A stretch of 64,000 nt of DNA from Bordetella avium (lineage in GTDB: Bacteria; Pseudomonadota; Gammaproteobacteria; Burkholderiales; Burkholderiaceae_B). This document shows positions 55,201 to 64,000 of the stretch, piece after piece. The notes under the pieces are model-generated. The model was not told the origin of the DNA, ran no database searches, and was given only the letters and a program-made list of their open reading frames with translations. Location: contig NZ_CP139969.1 of assembly GCF_034424645.1 (NCBI RefSeq), positions 2,170,001 to 2,234,000 of the forward strand, in the 5' to 3' direction. Made by a program: the position numbers and the translations under genes. Numbering within the stretch: position 1 is the first letter of the stretch; each line of letters begins with the position of its first letter.

Positions 55201-56278
55201 GCGCGTCGTCAAAGCGCAGATGCGACACGGTAAAACCGGTCAGGCCGGCCTTGGGCTTAGAGCCCCGGCCCGTCGCGCCTTCGTCGCGGATCTCGCCGCC
55301 CGCGCCCGTGGCCGCACCGGGGAAAGGGGCGATCGCGGTCGGGTGATTATGGGTTTCAACCTTCATCAGCGTGTGCACGACGGTGTCGCGGCGCACATAA
55401 CGGGCTTCATTGGCGCCGCCCGGCACGCCGGCCTGAAAACGCTGGGCCGGACCGCCCTCCATGATGGCGGCGTTATCCGAATAAGCAACCACCGTCCCCT
55501 CGGGCTGCGCCTTATGCGTCGCGCGGATCATGCCGAACAGCGTGTTGGGCTGCTCCTTGCCATCGATCACCCATTGGGCATTGAAGATCTTGTGGCGGCA
55601 GTGTTCGCTGTTGGCCTGCGCGAACATCATCAATTCCACATCGGTGGGGTCACGGCCCAGATCGCCGAAGGCCTTGGTCAGGTAGTCGATCTCGTCCTCC
55701 GAGAGCGCCAGGCCCAGACTTTTGTTGGCGGCTTCCAGCGCAGCGCGCCCCTCGGCCTTGACGCCCACGGTACGCATGGGCTTGCCCGCCAGGGGGGTGA
55801 ACAGCGCCTGGCCGTCGAAATCGCCCTGCACCACGGTTTCCGTCATGCGGTCGTGCAGGCAATCGGCCGCACGCGCCAGCATGTCGGCGTCGAACGACTT
55901 CGCGCCCAGCAGGCCGCGTTCGGGCGTGATGAAGTAACGCACGCCGCGCTCGATGCGGTGAACGCTGTCCAGACCGCAGTTATGAGCGATGTCGGTGGCC
56001 TTGCTGGCCCAGGGGGAAATCGTGCCCAGACGCGGAATGACCAAAAGCTCCAGACGCTTGGCCCCCGGTTCGCCGCTCAGCGGCGTACCGTAGTCGAGTA
56101 GTTGGACGAGATGGGATTGCTGCTCGGCGGACAAGGCCTTGTCGGTTTGCACGAAGTGTTCGTAGCGGGCGGATACGTCCGCCACCGGTAAACCGGCCTT
56201 TTTCAATTGCGCGAGGAGCCGCTCACGGCGAAACGAGGACAGGACGGAGGAACCGGGCAGATGCTGGACAAGGGACAC
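52241..56278 (-). CDS. purL: phosphoribosylformylglycinamidine synthase (large PurL)
   Basis: A 1345-residue single-chain FGAM synthase that converts FGAR, glutamine and ATP to FGAM in purine synthesis. Order of domains: PurS-like N-terminus, linker ([29 protein letters not shown]), two AIRS-type ATP-binding/synthetase halves ([29 protein letters not shown]), and a C-terminal class I glutaminase with nucleophile Cys in [11 protein letters not shown] and PHPERV. The start is uncertain: GTG 56278 gives the family-like [16 protein letters not shown], while an in-frame TTG at 56308 adds ten residues and has a close AGG. All catalytic motifs are intact. Confidence 0.97.
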   Translation of the reverse strand: MSLVQHLPGSSVLSSFRRERLLAQLKKAGLPVADVSARYEHFVQTDKALSAEQQSHLVQLLDYGTPLSGEPGAKRLELLVIPRLGTISPWASKATDIAHNCGLDSVHRIERGVRYFITPERGLLGAKSFDADMLARAADCLHDRMTETVVQGDFDGQALFTPLAGKPMRTVGVKAEGRAALEAANKSLGLALSEDEIDYLTKAFGDLGRDPTDVELMMFAQANSEHCRHKIFNAQWVIDGKEQPNTLFGMIRATHKAQPEGTVVAYSDNAAIMEGGPAQRFQAGVPGGANEARYVRRDTVVHTLMKVETHNHPTAIAPFPGAATGAGGEIRDEGATGRGSKPKAGLTGFTVSHLRFDDALQPWEADHHGLPERIASPLSIMIDGPIGGAAFNNEFGRPNLLGYFRSFEQTAGGTRWGYHKPIMIAGGLGSIDAGLTHKDPLPPGALLVQLGGPGFRIGMGGGAASSMSVGSNSAELDFDSVQRGNPELERRAQEVIDRCWQQGEANPILAIHDVGAGGLSNAFPELVNDAGRGAIFDLKRVPLEESGLSPAEIWSNESQERYVLAILPQDLARFEAIAQRERCPYAVVGVATEERQLRVVDGEGLPGLDTLRPQGADEVRPVDVPIDVILGKAPRMTRDVQRLPGVSCALDLAGLDLTEAAYRVLRHPTVANKSFLITIGDRTVGGLSSRDQMVGPWQIPVADAAVTLADYEGFRGEAMSMGERTPLAMLDAPASGRMAVAEALTNLASADVARLEDIKLSANWMAACGVPGQDAALYDTVSAVSELCQAVGLSIPVGKDSLSMKTTWREDGEAREVVAPVSLIVTAFSPVGDVRASLTPQLRTDAGDSVLILIDLGRGRHRMGGSILAQVYNQVGETVPDIDQPQDLRAFFVTIRTLAEAGTILAYHDRSDGGLFATVAEMAFAGRTGVSINLDMLTFDPQSADWGDYKIRPEQVAVQRDELTLKALFSEEAGAVIQVPASQRDAVMQVLRGAGLSAHSHVIGGLNGADEVEFFRDGKKIWGQPRAELGRAWSEVSYRIMARRDNPACAQAELDVWNDAADPGLAPRVAFDPQQDVAAPFIATGKRPRVAILREQGCNSQVEMAWAFDTAGFEAIDVHMTDLLSGRIDLGGMQGLVAVGGFSYGDVLGAGEGWARTIRFNSKLSDQFAAYFARPDTFALGVCNGCQMMAALAPMIPGAEFWPRFTRNQSEKYEARLSLVEVQASPSIFFAGMEGARIPVAVAHGEGFADFSQQGDIGRVLTAARYIDNHGQITERYPFNPNGSPQGLTSVTTADGRFTVLMPHPERVTRNVMMSWTPAQWGEKDSLGAYTPWMRFFRNARVWLG

Positions 56279-56430
56279 GATGCGGGCGCCGTAGGTAAAA
56301 GGGATCAAAACCTGATTTTACCTGCTCGCCGGGGTAAACCCGGACCAAAGCCAATTTCCCGCTGAAAAACCCGCTTTCATCAGGAAAACCCCGGATCGAT
56401 TTGCGCTTGCACTGGCCCTACACTGTGCGC

Positions 56431-56658
56431 CAGAAAGTTCTGATGTTGTTGAAAGCCTTAACCGTTAAGCGCGAGGTTTGCAATGCCCAGAATACCGTTG
56501 AACCCTTTACAGGATGCCGCCTCGCCCGGTGTGCATCGTTACAGAATAAGCAGCAGCCCAAGGGGAAGCGGTAGCGCAAGCTACCGACGCGAGGCAGGGG
56601 CGTCAATAAACCCTTCCAAACTGCGGGCGCTGGTCACAAACCAGCGCCCGTTTCTATT
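56431..56658 (+). ncRNA. possible structured RNA between purL and greB
   Basis: The 390-base gap contains nested pairings on the plus strand: GGTTTG (56475-56480) with CAAACT (56617-56622), GCCTCG (56519-56524) with CGAGGC (56590-56595), and a GNRA-tetraloop hairpin GGTAGC-GCAA-GCTACC (56570-56585). It ends in a strong terminator at 56624-56658. A weak -10, TACACT (56419-56424), lies just upstream. The size and rod-like layout recall 6S RNA, but no family identity was established. It may instead be part of purL or greB control. Confidence 0.35.
56624..56658 (+). terminator. hairpin terminator in the purL-greB gap
   Basis: GGGCGCTGG (56625-56633) pairs with CCAGCGCCC (56641-56649), flanked by C624-G650, followed on the plus strand by TTTCTATT. 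It faces a possible plus-strand RNA, and also sits just beyond the greB stop (56669), where it could end greB transcripts despite a poor T-run on that strand. Confidence 0.65.
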
Positions 56659-56668
56659 GCTGCGGCAT

Positions 56669-57232
56669 CTACTCGACAGCCGGCTCCGGGTAGTGCACTT
56701 CCAGAATATCCAGCGCCTCAACGCCTCCCGGCGTGCGTAGCGTGACCGTATCGCCTTCGCGCGCCTTGATGAGCGCGCGCGCGACCGGCGAAATCCAACT
56801 GATCTTGCCCGCCAGCGGCTCGGCCTCGTCCACACCCACGATGGAAACCCGCTGGGCCTCGCCGGATTTGCCTGCATACACCACCGTCGCGCCAAAGAAA
56901 ATCTGATCGCGATTGGGTTGCAAAGAGGCATCGACCACTTCGGCAATATCGAGCCGCTTGGTCAAAAACCGCATGCGACGATCGATTTCGCGCAAACGCT
57001 TCTTGCCATACAGATAATCGCCGTTCTCGGAGCGGTCTCCATTGGAGGCCGCCCAAGACACGACCTGCACTACGCTGGGCCGCTCGACATTCATCAGATG
57101 CGCCAGTTCGTCGCGCAAGCGGGCGTAACCCTCAGGGGTCATGTAGTTGCGCGTGCCGGCAGGCAAAGCCTGCGCCTCGGGCAGATCGTCATCGTCGTCG
57201 CGCTCGGATTCTTTGACAAAAGCCTTGTTCAT
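56669..57232 (-). CDS. greB: transcript cleavage factor GreB
   Basis: A 187-residue transcription elongation factor that stimulates RNA polymerase to cut backtracked RNA. After an acidic leader (MNKAFVKESERDDDDDLPEA) comes the coiled-coil domain starting NYMTPEGYARLRDELAHLM, with tip residues in ASNGDRSENGDYLYGKKRLR, where the acidic D-x2-E pair coordinates the catalytic Mg. The FKBP-like C-terminal domain follows (QIFFGATVVYAG, ISWISPVARALIKAREGD). ATG 57232 is preferred over a start 18 bases upstream. The 20-residue acidic extension before the usual start is longer than in E. coli GreB. Confidence 0.93.
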   Translation of the reverse strand: MNKAFVKESERDDDDDLPEAQALPAGTRNYMTPEGYARLRDELAHLMNVERPSVVQVVSWAASNGDRSENGDYLYGKKRLREIDRRMRFLTKRLDIAEVVDASLQPNRDQIFFGATVVYAGKSGEAQRVSIVGVDEAEPLAGKISWISPVARALIKAREGDTVTLRTPGGVEALDILEVHYPEPAVE

Positions 57233-57281
57233 GGCGGAATCAGTGGGCAAAGGCGTCCAGGGGACGCCGGTTCAAAGGAGT

Positions 57282-58127
57282 TCAGACCCAGTCGTGCCAG
57301 ACCGGTTTCAAATCCTCGGGCAGGGGCGGCAGGCAGCCGAGGTCCACCCGGCTTTCACCCATGCTATGGAAATCCGAACCCCGCGAGGCCAGAAAACCAT
57401 AGCGGCGGGCCACGCCAGCATAATGCACGGCCTCATGCTTGGTGTGGCTGCCCGTCACGACCTCGATGCCCTCGCCGCCGAGCTGCAGGAACTCGTCGAA
57501 CAGCGCAGCGAATTGCAGCGCCGTGTATTTGTAACGGCCAGGATGCGCGATCACGGCACGGCCGCCAGCCCCGCGTATCCAGCCCACCGCGTCCGCCAGG
57601 CGTGCCCATTGCATGGGCACATGCCCGGGGCAGTTGTCGCCGAGGTAGGTATTAAAAACGGTCTGCACATCGGGGCAGTAGCCCGCCTCGACCAGATAGC
57701 GCGCAAAATGCGTGCGGCTGATGAGCTCCGGGTTGCCCGCAAAAGGCAAAGCGCCTTCGTAAGCGCCAGGCATGCCCAAGGACGCCAGACGCTCGCCGAT
57801 CTGACGGGCGCGGCCCGCCCGCCCGGCACGGGTCTTGCGCAGCCCCTCGACCAGGGCCGGATTGCTGTCATCGAAATGCAGCCCCACGATATGGACGGTC
57901 TGACCCGCCCAGGTCACGGAAATTTCCGCGCCAGTGATGAAGCGCATCCCCAGTTCTGCCGCCGCTGCTCGCGCCTGCGCGACACCGCTCACTTCATCGT
58001 GGTCGGTCAAAGCCCAAACATCGACACCATTGGCATGCGCACGGCGCGCCACGTCCGCAGGCGGCAACATGCCGTCAGACATAGTGGAATGACAATGCAA
58101 ATCGATGTTCAAGCAGGAGGTGTTCAT
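57282..58127 (-). CDS. PHP-domain phosphoesterase (RNase AM/YciV family)
   Basis: A 281-residue metal-dependent phosphoesterase. Motif 1 is NIDLHCHSTMSDG (HxH), followed by WALTDHDEVSG, FITGAEISVTW, AVIAHPGRYKY and the C-terminal SRGSDFHSMGE, which supply the trinuclear metal site of PHP proteins. The family acts as 5'-3' exonuclease on short RNA (E. coli RNase AM) or as 3',5'-nucleoside bisphosphate phosphatase. All metal ligands are present. It lies just upstream of greB on the same strand, 50 bases away. Confidence 0.9.
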   Translation of the reverse strand: MNTSCLNIDLHCHSTMSDGMLPPADVARRAHANGVDVWALTDHDEVSGVAQARAAAAELGMRFITGAEISVTWAGQTVHIVGLHFDDSNPALVEGLRKTRAGRAGRARQIGERLASLGMPGAYEGALPFAGNPELISRTHFARYLVEAGYCPDVQTVFNTYLGDNCPGHVPMQWARLADAVGWIRGAGGRAVIAHPGRYKYTALQFAALFDEFLQLGGEGIEVVTGSHTKHEAVHYAGVARRYGFLASRGSDFHSMGESRVDLGCLPPLPEDLKPVWHDWV

Positions 58128-58159
58128 CGGCCTATTGTATGAGCAGGGACAGCCGCGAA

Positions 58160-59086
58160 CTAGCTAGCGTGCAGAAACGCCGCAACAGGCTCAATCTGCT
58201 CCGGCGACATCAGTGTGGGGGCATGGCCCACCCCCGCAAACACGCGCTCTTCGGTAAGCGGATTACGCTGGCGCATCTCCGCAACGGTGGACGCCTTTAG
58301 CAAGTCTGATTCTTCACCGCGTAGAACGAGGATAGGGCAGTCCAGCGCCTCATAGGCCTGCCAAAGCAATTGCTCGCCAGCCAAATAGGTATCCGGGCCG
58401 ACCTGGGTCACGAGCGCCAAGGCAAGCTTGAGGTCATAGCGCTTGATCCAGAATGGCCCCTGCCGGGTATAACTATGATCGGCCAGTTCGCGCCATTGCG
58501 TTTCGTCGTGCGGCCCGAAGGTGGCGCAGGCCAGCTTGGTCGCCGCCACGGCATCCTCGAAGCTGCTGTAAATACCCGGCAGACCGACATAGTCGGTAAT
58601 CCGATCCAGCGCGATACGCTCCATCCGCGGCCCTACATCGTTGAGCACCATGTAGTCGATATGGATGTCTCGCTCCTGGGGCAGATGAATACCCGCAGGA
58701 GCCTGTCTGGTCTGGCGCGCCATGGCCAAGGCGCCAGCCAGCCCCAGTCCGATAAGCCCACCCATCGAGGTGCCCACCCAGGCCAGGGTCTTGGGCTGCA
58801 CCCTGGCCAGAAGCGTCATCATGTCGGCAACATACTGCGGGATCGTGTAGTACAGTGGGTTGACCAGCCAATCCGACTGCCCTCGCCCGACCACATCGGG
58901 GCACACCACGCGGTAACGCCCTGCCAGACGCCGCGCAAGGTGGTCGAAGTCGCGGCCATTGCGCGTGAGGCCGTGCACACACATCACCACATCATCATTG
59001 TCGGGGTCTCCCCACTCCCAATAGGCCATGCGGTGAAAACCCGCCGGACTGACACAAGTAACGAAATCCAGACGCGGTTCTGACAT
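58160..59086 (-). CDS. alpha/beta hydrolase
   Basis: A 308-residue hydrolase. The oxyanion region is MCVHGLTRNGRDFDHL, the nucleophile elbow is WVGTSMGGLIGLG with Ser in GTSMGG, and the probable Asp and His are in LVLRGEESDLLK and FAGVGHAPTLMSPE. The fold and length match haloalkane-dehalogenase/esterase-like relatives, but the substrate is unknown. ATG 59086 gives MSEPRLDF; a start 30 bases upstream is possible. It is followed by the PHP gene on the same strand. Confidence 0.88.
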   Translation of the reverse strand: MSEPRLDFVTCVSPAGFHRMAYWEWGDPDNDDVVMCVHGLTRNGRDFDHLARRLAGRYRVVCPDVVGRGQSDWLVNPLYYTIPQYVADMMTLLARVQPKTLAWVGTSMGGLIGLGLAGALAMARQTRQAPAGIHLPQERDIHIDYMVLNDVGPRMERIALDRITDYVGLPGIYSSFEDAVAATKLACATFGPHDETQWRELADHSYTRQGPFWIKRYDLKLALALVTQVGPDTYLAGEQLLWQAYEALDCPILVLRGEESDLLKASTVAEMRQRNPLTEERVFAGVGHAPTLMSPEQIEPVAAFLHAS

Positions 59087-59510
59087 GCAAGCCTCCAGGC
59101 GGCCATCGTGGCCCAAGCGCAGATCTTAACTCTGTAAGGCGGCGCCATTCACGCCTGGCTGACAGAGGCGTACTGGAACACCCCCACGCCGCCCTGCCCC
59201 TGGCATGGCTGGCCATAACCGGGCGACTCAGCCGCCGGCCTGCCCTCTGACTTGAACTAATTCTTATTTAGGGACGCATTATGGAGACTTTCTGCTTCTA
59301 ATCCGAATGCATTCAGGGTTAGGATCAAGTAGGTTTTGATTTCACCCCCTGAATCGGGGATAGCCTTACCCGTGAATGATTCAAACCCCTGCGACTCGCC
59401 CCTTCTTTCGCAGAGCGCGAGCAAGTTTTGCGCAATAGGCGGGCCCAGGCAGATGTTCATGCATTGAGCAAGATTCACGAACCACCCACGATCGTACCTG
59501 GGAGGATGCA
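59087..59510. other. intergenic region before the BLUF-EAL gene
   Basis: 424 bases without a recognisable gene. It holds the palindrome TGAATGATTCA (59373-59383) and a small CCCC/GGGG hairpin at 59346-59359, about 130-165 bases before the BLUF gene, which is preceded by GGGAGGATGCA as ribosome binding site. Small minus-strand frames here do not resemble known proteins. Confidence 0.4.
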
Positions 59511-60776
59511 ATGCTCTCGACCCTGATCTATCGCAGCCGCGCGGTTGTGGCATTTGATGAAGAGCGTCTTGGAGAACTGATCCAGGCGGCCAGACTGCGA
59601 AACGCGCGCGAAAATATCACCGGCATTCTGCTGTTTGACGGCCTGCATTTCGTGCAGTTGCTGGAAGGCCCGCAAAACGCCGTCGATGTCCTATATGGAG
59701 ACATAAAGCGCGATCCCCGGCACAGCGATGTGGTTCATCTTCTGCGAGATTACGCCCCGGCTCGCCGCTTCAAGGGCGACCCGATGGCCTTGATCGACCT
59801 GCGCGGAAGCGAATCGATCAATCCCAGGCTGGCGATTCTCGCCAAAATGGTGGGCATGACTCAGTTTAGCAACAGCGATGACCGGGTCATCAAGATTCTG
59901 CTGCTCTACGTGCAGTCCAGCAGCGTGGGCCACATCATCGAAGGCGATTCTTCATCAAACTGGTCGGCCCCGCCCTTTATGGATGCAAAAGAGGGGGGTG
60001 ACGATACCGACCGTTCAGACATCGCACAGAACGATGACCCTCCCTATCAATTCGCGCTTCAACCCATTGTCAATCCGATGCGCCGCGACATCTCTTCGTT
60101 TGAGTTCCTCATACGTGGGCGCAACGGCGGATCTCCTGAGCAGTTTTTCTCGTCGTATCCGGCCGAGCACCGTTACCGGCTCGATATTGAGTCAAAAGCC
60201 CTCGCCTTCCGGCTGGCGCACCAAATCGGCCAACAGCACATCAAGGTCGCGGTCAATCTGTTCCCCATGTCGCTCATGACGGTGCCGGACGCCGTGGACA
60301 AGCTGGTTGCGCACATCGAGGCAAGCGGGCTTTCACCCACCCAGGTGCTCGTGGAGATCACCGAGCAGGAGGCCATCTCCTGTCTCAGATCGTTCGGAAA
60401 CGCCATCAAGAGACTGCGTGCTTTCGGAGTCGGCGTAGCAATCGATGATTTCGGTTCGGGCTTTGCCGGCCTGTCGCTTCTGGCCGAATTTCAGCCAGAC
60501 AAACTCAAGATCGACCGCAGGATCATCCAGGACATTCATACCGACGGCCCGAGGCAGGCCATCGTGCTCGCCATTGTCCAGGTGTGCACGGCAATGGGCA
60601 TTACCCCCGTCGCGGAAGGCGTCGAGTCCATCGATGAGTGGTGCTGGTTGCAAGCAGCGGGAGTTGAGCGCTTCCAGGGCTATCTGTTCGCCAAACCGGC
60701 CCTCAATCGTATCCCTGATGTGTATTGGCCCGAGCGCCGTTACTGCGACAATGCGCGCGCCGCCAACTGTGCCTAG
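59511..60776 (+). CDS. BLUF-EAL blue-light-regulated cyclic-di-GMP phosphodiesterase
   Basis: A 421-residue sensor. Residues 1-95 form a BLUF flavin domain with the photocycle residues Tyr7 (TLIYRSR), Asn31 and Gln49 (HFVQLLEGP). A linker (about 100-178) leads to an EAL domain. The signature is EFL (SFEFLIRGR, Glu198) instead of EAL, but the other catalytic residues are kept: Asn249 (VNLFP), Glu282 (VEITE), Asp312-Asp313 (IDDFGSG), Lys333 (KIDR), Glu369 (AEGVES) and Gln389 (FQGYLFAKP). It is therefore probably active, degrading c-di-GMP under blue light; YcgF/BluF-type proteins with weaker EAL domains instead act by protein binding. Confidence 0.93.
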   Translation: MLSTLIYRSRAVVAFDEERLGELIQAARLRNARENITGILLFDGLHFVQLLEGPQNAVDVLYGDIKRDPRHSDVVHLLRDYAPARRFKGDPMALIDLRGSESINPRLAILAKMVGMTQFSNSDDRVIKILLLYVQSSSVGHIIEGDSSSNWSAPPFMDAKEGGDDTDRSDIAQNDDPPYQFALQPIVNPMRRDISSFEFLIRGRNGGSPEQFFSSYPAEHRYRLDIESKALAFRLAHQIGQQHIKVAVNLFPMSLMTVPDAVDKLVAHIEASGLSPTQVLVEITEQEAISCLRSFGNAIKRLRAFGVGVAIDDFGSGFAGLSLLAEFQPDKLKIDRRIIQDIHTDGPRQAIVLAIVQVCTAMGITPVAEGVESIDEWCWLQAAGVERFQGYLFAKPALNRIPDVYWPERRYCDNARAANCA

Positions 60777-60867
60777 CCTGTTAGACGCAACGCCGCCATA
60801 CTGGCTTCGCCAGCCTCGCCGGCCCACATCGGAGAGGCATCATACGACTAGCCAAGGGCTCAATGCC

Positions 60868-63306
60868 CTAGCGTCCGGCAAACATCTCGGCGGTCTCCTG
60901 CACAAAACCATCCCACCGCTCATGCCGCCACCCGCTCACGGTCAAGGACTCGCCTGACTCGACAATCACGGCGCCATCGAGATCCGTGCGCCAGACACGC
61001 GCCCCGGCCCGTTGCCAACGCCGCATGGCGGCCGGCGCCGGATGCCCGAAACGGCTGAAACGTCCCGCCTGCGCAATAACATGCGACGCACCCGCCGCGT
61101 CGACCAGCTCCTGGCTGGATGAACCGGCAGAACCATGATGCGGCGCCAACACGACATCCACCGCAGGCAGCGCAGCCAGCCAATCACGCTCTTGCGCCTT
61201 GGCCACATCGCCCGGCAATAGGGCACGATGGACGCCGCCTTCGATCAGCAACACGCAACTGCGAGCATTATTGCCCTTGGGCCACAGGGTAGGATCGGCG
61301 CCTGGATGCAGAAACCGGAAACGCACCCCATCCATCTCCCACCCGTCGCCCGCCCGGCAGTCATGCTGCTGCCCAGGCAAAGGAATCTCGGCAGGCAAGA
61401 CCTCCCCTTCCCGCTCGCGCAGACGGCGCTCGCGCCTCAGCCAAGCCGGCAAAACAAAGGAGGCCCAGGACTGGCTCACGGGCAACACCGTCAACAGGCT
61501 CATCAGCCCGCCGGCATGATCCAGATCCGCATGTGACACCACCAGATGATCCAAGCGCGCAATACCCCGCGCCCGCAGATAGGGCAGCACCAGACGCTCG
61601 CCCGCGTCCCAGGAACGGTAATGGCGCGGCCCGGTGTCATAAAGCAGCACATGCCGGGCAGTTTCGACCACCACCGCCGTGCCCTGCCCCACGTCCAGCG
61701 CCGCCAGACGCCACCCGCCTTCGGGGGGCCGCTCCGGCCGCCAAACCAGCATGGGCACGATGCATACCCATCCGACCCACCGCGATGGCCAGCCCCGGCC
61801 CTGCAAGGCCCAGGCGACACCCATCAATGCGAGCCCCAGCAAATAGATCGGCGCCGCCGCCACCGGCAGGCTTGCCCCGCGCCAGGCAGCCAGCCACGAC
61901 AGGCCCCACATCAAGCCCGCAAAACTCTCATGCGCCAGTCCGCCTAACCACGCCGCACCCGGCAGCCATACCAGCGCGCCGGTCAATAAGGCCAGCGGCG
62001 TCACCCAAAGACTGACCCAGGGGATCGCCAAGGCATTGGCCAGAGGCGACACCAGCGACACCTCGCCCACCCAGAACGCCAGCAATGGCATCAGACCCAG
62101 CGTGACCGCCATCTGTGTGCGGCAGAAGTCCCAGACGGCCATTCGCCAGCGCTGCCAGCGCGATCCGCTGCGCTGTGTCAGCACCACGCGCATCAAAATC
62201 GCCACCGCGCCGAAAGACAGCCAGAAACCCGGCGTTGTCAGCGCCCAGGGATCGAGCACGACGACAAGGGCCGCCGCCACAGACAGGATCGCTCCCGGCG
62301 TGAGCGGCAAACGCGCCTGCAAGGCCCAGGCCACTACCGCCAGCATAAAAAACGTGCGCCGCGTCGGCACGCTCCAGCCAGCCAGCAGGCAATAACTCAA
62401 CGCCGTCAACACCGCCATCAATGCCGCTACCCGCTGCGCTGCCCAGCGCTCGGCAAGATAGCGGCCGCGCCAGCGCGCACGAGGCCAAAGCCAGCGCGCC
62501 CAGGCCGCCGCCAGCCCCGACAACATGGTCACATGCAAACCGCTGATCGACACCAAATGCGTGATCCCCGTGCGGTTGAACACCTCCCAGTCCTCGCGGC
62601 GTATCGATTGCTGATCCCCCATCACCAGCGCGATGATCACCCCGGCATAAACCCGCCCTTCCAGCGCGTCGGCAAGACGGGCCCGCAAGGCATGCCGCGC
62701 ACGCTCCAGCCAATAGCCGCGAGGCGGCGCCAGCAAGCGCGGATAGCCACGCACCGAGGCCGTCGCCCCCACCCGCTCGGCATGAAAACGCCGCTCGGCA
62801 TGCGGGCCATGCGGATTGGCATGGCCATAAGGGCGGCGCAACACCATCACCATGCGCCAGCGCTGCCCCGGAATCACCTCTGGCACAGCGCCACCCGGCA
62901 ATGCCCGCCACGTCACCTGCAAACGGCGCGGCACCCCCGAAGGCCGCGAGGTATCCAGCTCGGCGGCAAAGCTGCGGCTGGACGCGTCGCCCCGCGCCAG
63001 ACTGGCGATGGTCAGCTCCAGCGCGAACACCTCGTTGTCATGCTCCGCAGCCAACAGCTCCGTACCCCAGGTCCAGGCCCGGATCAAGGCCAACACAGCC
63101 GCCAGCACCAGCAAGCCCCAAGGCGCAAACCGCATGACTACCCGCTTTCCAGACACGGCCACCTCGCAAAAACCGCACTTTGCGCGAGAAGCTGCGCTGC
63201 GTGGGCAGACTGTGTCGTGATTGGTCGCAGGGGGAAATACCTGTTGGCGCAACAGACCGAGACATGAACGGGCCGCGCACGCGTTCTCAGGGTGCTGGCC
63301 TGTCAA
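60868..63306 (-). CDS. comEC: ComEC/Rec2-family DNA-uptake channel
   Basis: An up to 812-residue membrane protein. Order: N-terminal helices and OB-like DUF4131 domain (SVRGYPRLLAPPRGYWLERA), a Competence channel domain (HLVSISGLHVTMLSGLAAAW, GWSVPTRRTFFMLAVVAWAL) with about ten helices, and a C-terminal metallo-beta-lactamase domain with SHADLDHAGG and LAPHHGSAGSSS. ComEC carries single-stranded DNA across the inner membrane in transformation. The start is uncertain: the hydrophobic MRFAPWGLLVLAAVLALI would begin at 63135 (755 residues), while the frame opens at 63306. All domains are intact. Confidence 0.9.
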   Translation of the reverse strand: MTGQHPENACAARSCLGLLRQQVFPPATNHDTVCPRSAASRAKCGFCEVAVSGKRVVMRFAPWGLLVLAAVLALIRAWTWGTELLAAEHDNEVFALELTIASLARGDASSRSFAAELDTSRPSGVPRRLQVTWRALPGGAVPEVIPGQRWRMVMVLRRPYGHANPHGPHAERRFHAERVGATASVRGYPRLLAPPRGYWLERARHALRARLADALEGRVYAGVIIALVMGDQQSIRREDWEVFNRTGITHLVSISGLHVTMLSGLAAAWARWLWPRARWRGRYLAERWAAQRVAALMAVLTALSYCLLAGWSVPTRRTFFMLAVVAWALQARLPLTPGAILSVAAALVVVLDPWALTTPGFWLSFGAVAILMRVVLTQRSGSRWQRWRMAVWDFCRTQMAVTLGLMPLLAFWVGEVSLVSPLANALAIPWVSLWVTPLALLTGALVWLPGAAWLGGLAHESFAGLMWGLSWLAAWRGASLPVAAAPIYLLGLALMGVAWALQGRGWPSRWVGWVCIVPMLVWRPERPPEGGWRLAALDVGQGTAVVVETARHVLLYDTGPRHYRSWDAGERLVLPYLRARGIARLDHLVVSHADLDHAGGLMSLLTVLPVSQSWASFVLPAWLRRERRLREREGEVLPAEIPLPGQQHDCRAGDGWEMDGVRFRFLHPGADPTLWPKGNNARSCVLLIEGGVHRALLPGDVAKAQERDWLAALPAVDVVLAPHHGSAGSSSQELVDAAGASHVIAQAGRFSRFGHPAPAAMRRWQRAGARVWRTDLDGAVIVESGESLTVSGWRHERWDGFVQETAEMFAGR

Positions 63307-63412
63307 TGCGCAAGGCGGTGCAACTCCCGGGGGAAAACATGGACAACAGGCGCGAAGGCATAGGCCAGGGTTGAAGAAAGCTCCCTCACCCGCAGGCCCG
63401 AGGGATGCCGCC

Positions 63413-64000
63413 TCAGGCCTGAACGGCTTGAGGCCTGGGCGCGCGGCGCAGCGTCACCACCTGGTCGGCGCCCGTCGCGCGGGCGCGCAGTTGGCCGCAA
63501 CCGCCATCGACATCCTGCCCTGCGCTATTGCGCACTTTGACCAAGACACCCCGGCTGTGCACGTAGCGGACAATTTCGCGGATACGCTCCAGGTCGGGAC
63601 GTTGATAGTCATCCCCCTCCAGACTATTGAAGGGGATGACATTGAGCACGCCATATTTGCCCTTGAGCAGACGCAACACCGCGTCGAGCTCGTCGTTGCC
63701 GTCATTAACGCCCTTGAGCAGCGTCCATTGATACTGGATGGGATAGCCGATGTGGCGGGCATACCGCTCACCTAGCTCCACCAATTCGTCGGGTGCGATA
63801 CTGGGCGCGCGCGGCAACAATCGCGCGCGCAGCTCGGCCTTGGTGGTATGCAGCGACAAAGCCAGCGCTGGCTTGACGCGCTGTTGCGGCAGCGCTTCGA
63901 ATACGCGCCGGTCGCCTACGGTCGAGAATACCAGGTTCTTGTGACCGATATTGCCTTCGGTGCCCAGCAGATTGATGGCTTCGAGCACGTTCTCCAGGTT
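63413..64000 (-). CDS. RlmN-type radical SAM methyltransferase, C-terminal part
   Basis: Partial gene running off the right edge; about 195 C-terminal residues are visible. Blocks such as ALALSLHTTKAELRARLLPR, YQWTLLKGVNDGNDELDAVL, LNVIPFNSLEG and VRNSAGQDVDGGCGQL match the RlmN family, which methylates C2 of 23S rRNA A2503 and tRNA A37; the Cys in GCGQL is the methyl-carrying cysteine. The divergence (VRNSAGQDVDGG rather than the common VRRTRGDDIDAA) suggests a paralogue, so a role other than canonical RlmN is possible. The CxxxCxxC cluster site lies outside the window. Confidence 0.85.
   Translation of the reverse strand, partial: NLENVLEAINLLGTEGNIGHKNLVFSTVGDRRVFEALPQQRVKPALALSLHTTKAELRARLLPRAPSIAPDELVELGERYARHIGYPIQYQWTLLKGVNDGNDELDAVLRLLKGKYGVLNVIPFNSLEGDDYQRPDLERIREIVRYVHSRGVLVKVRNSAGQDVDGGCGQLRARATGADQVVTLRRAPRPQAVQA

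Noticed and set aside
53276..56101. 941-codon open frame antisense to purL
   Set aside because: It mirrors the codon pattern of a highly conserved GC-rich gene on the other strand, and its product is low-complexity His/Arg/Gly sequence without domains.
59257..59553. 98-codon minus-strand frame before the BLUF gene
   Set aside because: It overlaps the BLUF start and its ribosome site, has no recognised domain and no ribosome binding site.

Overview
The window reads as chromosomal DNA of a betaproteobacterium of the family Alcaligenaceae, most likely Bordetella or a close relative. The reasons are high GC with Burkholderiales-style core genes (guaB-guaA, purL, greB, comEC), MHS, TRAP and Bug-type transport genes, a filamentous-haemagglutinin-like exoprotein and a classical autotransporter. 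This assignment is inferred from gene content only.

Layout. 1-2053: a light-response locus, with a leftward DUF393 - DUF2256 - cryptochrome/photolyase operon divergent from a MerR/LitR-type regulator. The shared promoter carries four AACTCA boxes in two pairs spaced exactly 11 bp. 2265-18425: a catabolic region. It holds XdhC, an MHS permease, a MarR regulator, a complete four-component Rieske ring-hydroxylating oxygenase (ferredoxin, reductase, alpha, beta), a divergent TRAP transporter and a three-gene molybdenum hydroxylase whose iron-sulfur subunit is fused to a CoxG domain. The set resembles the upper part of an N-heteroaromatic acid pathway such as picolinate, but the substrate is not proven. 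18696-20624: a cytochrome b561 and a chromate-transporter gene broken by one in-frame stop.

21.3-26.4 kb: an AT-richer accessory segment with a Gly/Ser-repeat autotransporter and a decayed tyrosine integrase, ending at the 3' end of guaA. 26453-29600: guaB-guaA. 29820-40899: a DUF2239 gene, then a tightly coupled ten-gene cluster of LysR regulator, flavin monooxygenase, complete peptide-type ABC importer, acyl-CoA thioesterase/BAAT-like hydrolase and two carboxymuconolactone-decarboxylase/AhpD-like proteins. This cluster is the best candidate here for an undescribed function.

40975-44320: methyltransferase, LprI-like protein, DUF1415 and M20 peptidase. 44409-50450: an orphan two-partner-secretion exoprotein. 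50649-51781: a graveyard of LysR, hydrolase and Bug-receptor remnants. 52241-57232: purL and greB, separated by a possible structured RNA on the plus strand. 57282-64000: a PHP phosphoesterase, an alpha/beta hydrolase, a BLUF-EAL blue-light phosphodiesterase, comEC and a truncated RlmN-type radical SAM gene. The window therefore holds two separate blue-light sensing systems.
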